This document shows, in pieces, positions 60,276 to 64,000 of a stretch of DNA of 64,000 nt. The stretch is from Tillus elongatus (lineage: Eukaryota > Arthropoda > Insecta > Coleoptera > Cleridae), in contig OZ023265.1 in the NCBI GenBank assembly GCA_964006375.1, positions 12,783,295 to 12,847,294 on the forward strand, given 5' to 3'. The notes beneath the pieces are model-generated. The model saw only the letters and a program-made list of their open reading frames with translations. It was not told the DNA's origin and made no database searches. How positions within the stretch are numbered: position 1 is the first letter of the stretch; each line of letters starts with the position of its first letter. The position numbers were made by a program, and so were the translations under genes.

Positions 60276-61060
60276 GCCGGTTACACTCCTCACAGGTAAA
60301 TAAAATACTAATATTTGCCAAGTGATTGTTATTTTACTGGGGGATTCAGTCAATTATTAAAAGACACCCTATTTGTAGCGTTATGAACGGCCTCAAATAC
60401 AGTTTTAGCGCAGCATGGGTATATTATGCTGTCGCATAACATAGCAGAAATGTAAACAAAATCAAGCCAAGTCTCTATAAAAATGATTCTGAAATAGTTT
60501 CCTCTATAAAAATGATTCTAAAATAGTTTCTTTGATCTATAAAGTTAAACATACGACGTCATATAAGACCAAAACAATCGTGCGATGTGTCAATGGTAAT
60601 TCTACTAATTATGTAATTCATTGTTACGTATACTTTGAATTTAATATCCCGGGCATGAAGCCGATCTAATGAATCATGTAAACAAAACGTTGGTTGACGT
60701 ATGCCTATATGGCTGAGAGACGCCGCGCTTGCCTCATAAGCAAAAGGTTACGCGATCAAATCCAGCTCGATGAATGTATGTTTTTTTATGTTTTATTTTG
60801 ACATTTGGAGAAACAATATTGCACAGATTTCATACGTTTTGAACAAGACTTCATTTTTGTTCAAAACGCACAAATAAGTTTGTCACCTTTGAGTCTCAAA
60901 TTATAATTTTGTTATTGTTGATATTGAAAAACCCGGTTTGATTAGGTTGACTAAAACGAAATCATACTGGCGATTAATAAGGAAGAATAACTGATTCGTT
61001 TATAATTTGGCAGATACTTTACTTTTCAAAATATGAATTAAGTTTCCTTCTGGAAATCTT
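60276..61060. other. Unrecognised stretch with a tRNA-like relic
   Basis: No gene. A tRNA-like segment at 60702-60775 is listed separately. Confidence 0.35.
60702..60775 (+). other. tRNA-like relic
   Basis: ATGGCTGAGAGACGCCGCGC resembles a D-arm/A-box region. TGCCTCATAAGCA gives a CAT anticodon loop. GCGATCAAATCC is a decayed B box. Probably an old SINE head or tRNA pseudogene. Confidence 0.35.
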
Positions 61061-61189
61061 CTGTATAACTTTAATGAAATTTGTAATACAAGTTTCTTTT
61101 AAAGATACTTACACTATCTGCAGATATAGCAAAATTAAGTTCTTTAGCTTCATAGAAAATTGAGTTTTGGGCATTTTTCTCAATAGGAG

Positions 61190-61395
61190 TTAGAACGCAA
61201 GGATTTTTTGATAATAGAGAGATATCGATGGTAACACTTTCGAAATAATTCTTCAAATGTGCGCCTACTAGGACTTCTAAAAACGTTCCTCAAGGTCTGT
61301 GTAAGTTTAAAGTATTCGCTTTACTAATATGGCGTATAATAATAGTGTACAATTCTTATGAAAATTCGCTACTATAACGCACTTCTGTGTCCCGA
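61190..61395 (+). repeat. HPM repeat, diverged
   Basis: ATAGAGAGATATCGATGG, TTCTTCAAATGTGCGCCTAC, TTCCTCAAGGTCTGTGTAAG, and a right terminus GAAAATTCGCTACTATAACG. The (AT)n tract is absent. Confidence 0.6.
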
Positions 61396-62088
61396 AATGT
61401 TGTTGTTTATACAGACATATCTAAGTTTTCTCAATAGAATTCCTTTGTCAACGTTAACAAATATTCCCCTATTAATTTGACGAGAAAGTTCCGCAAATAC
61501 AGCATATAAAGTGTGTATCTCTATATTTTGTTAGCACAAACCTCAAAGGAAGTATTGTAGCGTGAAAAGAATGGGCATATTATATACAGCCGCTAACTAT
61601 AATGTATGTGTATAATTTTTGTTACATGCGTAATATGTAATACCAAACGACAGGTCAGTGAACCAATTTATTACACGCAATCTCCCGACAAAAATAGCTA
61701 CCCACATAAACAATGTTCTTACATGCACCTTGAATCCAATCCATAGAACTTCCAAAACTACATCTTAATTTAGAGGTTTTTATACATATATCTTAGACGC
61801 CCTTGTACGTGCTTCTTATTTTTCTTCCATTAATTTTGTTCAAAGAAATTTATAGGGTGATTTAGTATATTTTTATCGATAATTGCGCACAGTGACTATC
61901 ACTTGGTCTTGCATTTGAAGAAGCATCTGGGTGGTCAGCGCCACGACGACGATGATGAGGTCAAAACCGCTGGATTGTAGTGGTTGTCAAATCAGGTGGC
62001 ATACTTATATGACGATGGGATTCAAAAACTGATTGTACAATACGATAAATGCCTCAATACTGAGGGAAACTATGTGGTAAGGTAGAGT
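61396..62088. other. Unrecognised stretch
   Basis: No gene or recurring repeat recognised. Confidence 0.35.
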
Positions 62089-62099
62089 AAGGTACAGGC

Positions 62100-63550
62100 C
62101 TTAAGCTAACCTGGAATGGTCACATTGGAAAAATACTGCGTAAGGCAGTCATGACCTTAGCCGTCACTAGGCGGCTACATGAAAAAACGTGGGGACTAAG
62201 ACCTAGTATGGCCCACTGGCTGTACACAAGGGTGGTCAGGCCATCGTTAACATATGCGGCACTGGTCTCGTGGCCTAAGGTGACACAATGGCTTACCTAG
62301 GCATCACAGGGGCCATGTCTTCAACCCCAACAGCCGCCATGGAGGTGTTGCTGGATCTACCCCCCCCCCCCACACACACACACTTAGTTATTATGGGAGA
62401 GGCCAGGCTAGGACTATACAGACTAGCCTGCAATGGTAGACTGAAGATCAACCCAGGCTTCAGGGGCCACTGCAAAATTCACGAGATCGTGAAGGAGCCC
62501 ATGCTTGAAATGAGGTCAGACTTCGCGAGTCCGCGAATGTGCAGGGAAAACCACTTTACAGTGGAAATCCCCGATCGCGAGGCATGGCGGGAGGAGACGC
62601 CGGGCATTCCACGGGACGCGCTCGTCTGGTTCACAGACGGATCCGGCGGGGGCGTGGGACGGGGGCAGGTGTTTACTCGGAAGGACCGAGGGTAAGTCAT
62701 AGTATTTCCCTCGGAGCCCATGCAACGGTGTTCCATGCCGAGATGTACGCCATCCTGCACTGTGTGCGGGAGAACAAGAGGAGGGGCTACAACAACAAGC
62801 GGATCCTCATAGCCACAGACAGCCAGGCAGCCCTTAAGGCACTAAGTAGCCCACGGGTAAATTCCTGGCTGGTGAGTGAGTGCCGAGACGAGACGAGCGA
62901 CCTGGCTGGGCAGAATGAGGTGACCCTCATCTGGGTGCCGGGTCACTCGGGGGTCAAAGGCAATGAAGAAGCTGACAGTCTCGCGAAGAGAGGGTCAGCA
63001 GAACCATTTATGGGACCAGAACCGGCTCTGGGCGTGTCAAAGAGCACTGCCAGGGGAGCCATTAAGTCCTGGGTCAGAAACCAACACAAGGTGTACTGGG
63101 CGGACTGTCCAGGGCTCAGACATGGGAAGTCAATAATTGACGGACCCAGTTCAAAGAGAGCTGTGGAGCTGCTAAACCTTAGCAGAGGACAGCTCAGAAA
63201 CACAACAGGTCTCTTGACGGGACACATGGCCGTCAAGAAACACCTGCATAAAATGGGGCGGTTCGAAGGGGACCTCGCATGCAGACTCTGCGGCGAGGGG
63301 GAGGAATCAGCCCAGCACATCTTGTGTGAGTGTATAGCTCTGGACCGGAAAAGACAACTTATCTATGGTCACTCTAGACCGGAGACAGAGCAATATAAAA
63401 CTTCACCCTACCAATCGCTGTGCAGACTAGTTCAAGGCACAGTGATTTTGGAATGGGTGGAGTAAGACTAAGGGTATGCACAATCAACCAAGGGTTGCGG
63501 TGCTATCGGGGCGGCAAGGCCGCAGACGAGCCCTGAGGGAACAAAAAAAA
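62100..63550 (+). mobile_element. LINE-B, longest copy, with target duplication
   Basis: 1.45 kb on the plus strand, poly-A at 63541-63551. AAGGTACAGGC flanks it at 62089-62099 and 63551-63561. It reaches further 5' than the other copies. A C-run/(CA)n stretch at 62361-62381 replaces a few codons. It lies between the inverted-repeat arms, close to the right one. Confidence 0.95.
62101..63465 (+). pseudogene. LINE-B ORF2: end of reverse transcriptase, RNase H, Cys/His tail
   Basis: Three frames in order. (1) 62101-62300: LKLTWNGHIGKILRKAVMTL and WLYTRVVRPSLTYAALVSWP, the region after the reverse-transcriptase thumb, ending at a stop. (2) 62288-62695: ITGAMSSTPTAAMEVLLDLP, then LVWFTDGSGG, the RNase H start with its first aspartate. 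(3) 62539-63465 after a shift in a G run near 62655: HAEMYAIL, ATDSQ, VPGHSGVKGNEEADSLA and CRLCGEGEESAQHILCEC to the TAA. All RNase H acidic residues are present but split between frames. Domain order and the ACLGITGAM-like stretch fit R1/I-type LINEs. Confidence 0.85.
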
Positions 63551-63614
63551 AAGGTACAGGCTTTCCTGTAAAAATAAAATTTTTAAGAAAAGTGTAATGG
63601 GTACGTTTTTTTTC

Positions 63615-64000
63615 CATATGTATTGTATAAATATATCGAACGCAACCCTTCGATGACACAAGATTACAACCCTCTTAGTAAACAATATAAGTAACCTATT
63701 ATAATAATAACAATCGACTAACGGTCACATAATAAAATTACATAGCTCAACAATCAATCACCAGTCGATATATTACTTAGCAGTTGTGTTATCTACTTAA
63801 GAGTAATCATGCAAAAGGCAAAAGATTTATTACTTGTCAGAATGATGGCGAAGCCTTAATGTACGGGCGTACTGAGTCGGGCGAGCGGGTGCCAAATGTG
63901 CCCAGTAACAACATTACTAACCTGTAATTAAAAATATACCTGAACAAACCATTGTTCGTCTAAAGCACAGTCTAACATATATACGGGGGGCATTCAATTA
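63615..64000 (-). repeat. Inverted-repeat arm (right copy), runs off the window
   Basis: Reverse complement of 59945-60275, with an extra ~30-bp stretch (minus strand ATATATGTTAGACTGTGC) between the GAATGCCCC and GGTATATTTTT blocks. It continues beyond 64000. The element identity is unknown: two opposed copies of a dispersed repeat, or the ends of one element. Confidence 0.8.

Overview
The window looks like a repeat-dominated intergenic region from an AT-rich animal genome, most likely an arthropod. This is inferred from the mix of mariner, hAT-type, R1/I/Jockey-like LINE, Penelope-like and tRNA-derived SINE elements; no species can be named. I found no host gene I would defend. Every recognisable coding stretch belongs to a decayed mobile element, and most other open frames are read-through of (AT)n tracts, satellites or antisense LINE sequence.

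Layout. 1-2200: a dispersed hairpin/microsatellite repeat (called HPM here), then unrecognised sequence. 2205-5950: about 27 copies of a 140-bp satellite whose unit contains a piece of mariner-type transposase. 6720-11960: 5'-truncated LINE copies of two families, LINE-B (RNase H, GC-rich) and LINE-A (reverse transcriptase), inserted in or next to HPM repeats. 13357-16206: two HPM copies facing each other, a ~1.1-kb inverted repeat. 17400-20500: a hammerhead-like motif, then a long LINE-A fragment split by a LINE-B copy with matching target duplications. 22760-25450: a third LINE (LINE-C) split by a hAT-type element. 25450-30346: mostly unrecognised, with a degenerate minisatellite and a well-formed hammerhead motif at 28988-29028. 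30349-33184: a mariner with terminal repeats and TA duplications, split by a second hAT-type element. 33720-38560: HPM copies and two Penelope-like (PLE) fragments. 39550-44430: LINE-A, a possible tRNA-Lys primer-binding site, a second well-formed hammerhead, LINE-B and HPM. 44885-45830: a GC-richer minisatellite. 46915-47920: a PLE remnant with a hammerhead-like motif downstream and a 71-bp LINE-B tail inside its coding region. 48432-57190: SINEs, LINE-A and LINE-B pieces, HPM copies. 58145-64000: minisatellites, a dispersed repeat present in inverted orientation at 59945-60275 and 63615-64000, and the longest LINE-B copy.

Relationships. The insertions can be ordered in time: LINE-B into LINE-A, LINE-B into a PLE, LINE-B into HPM, hAT into LINE-C, hAT into mariner. 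LINE-B is therefore among the latest active families here and can leave insertions as short as 71-76 bp. Four hammerhead-type motifs are visible, two of them with every core element. HPM copies carry most of the long (AT)n tracts and probably spread them.
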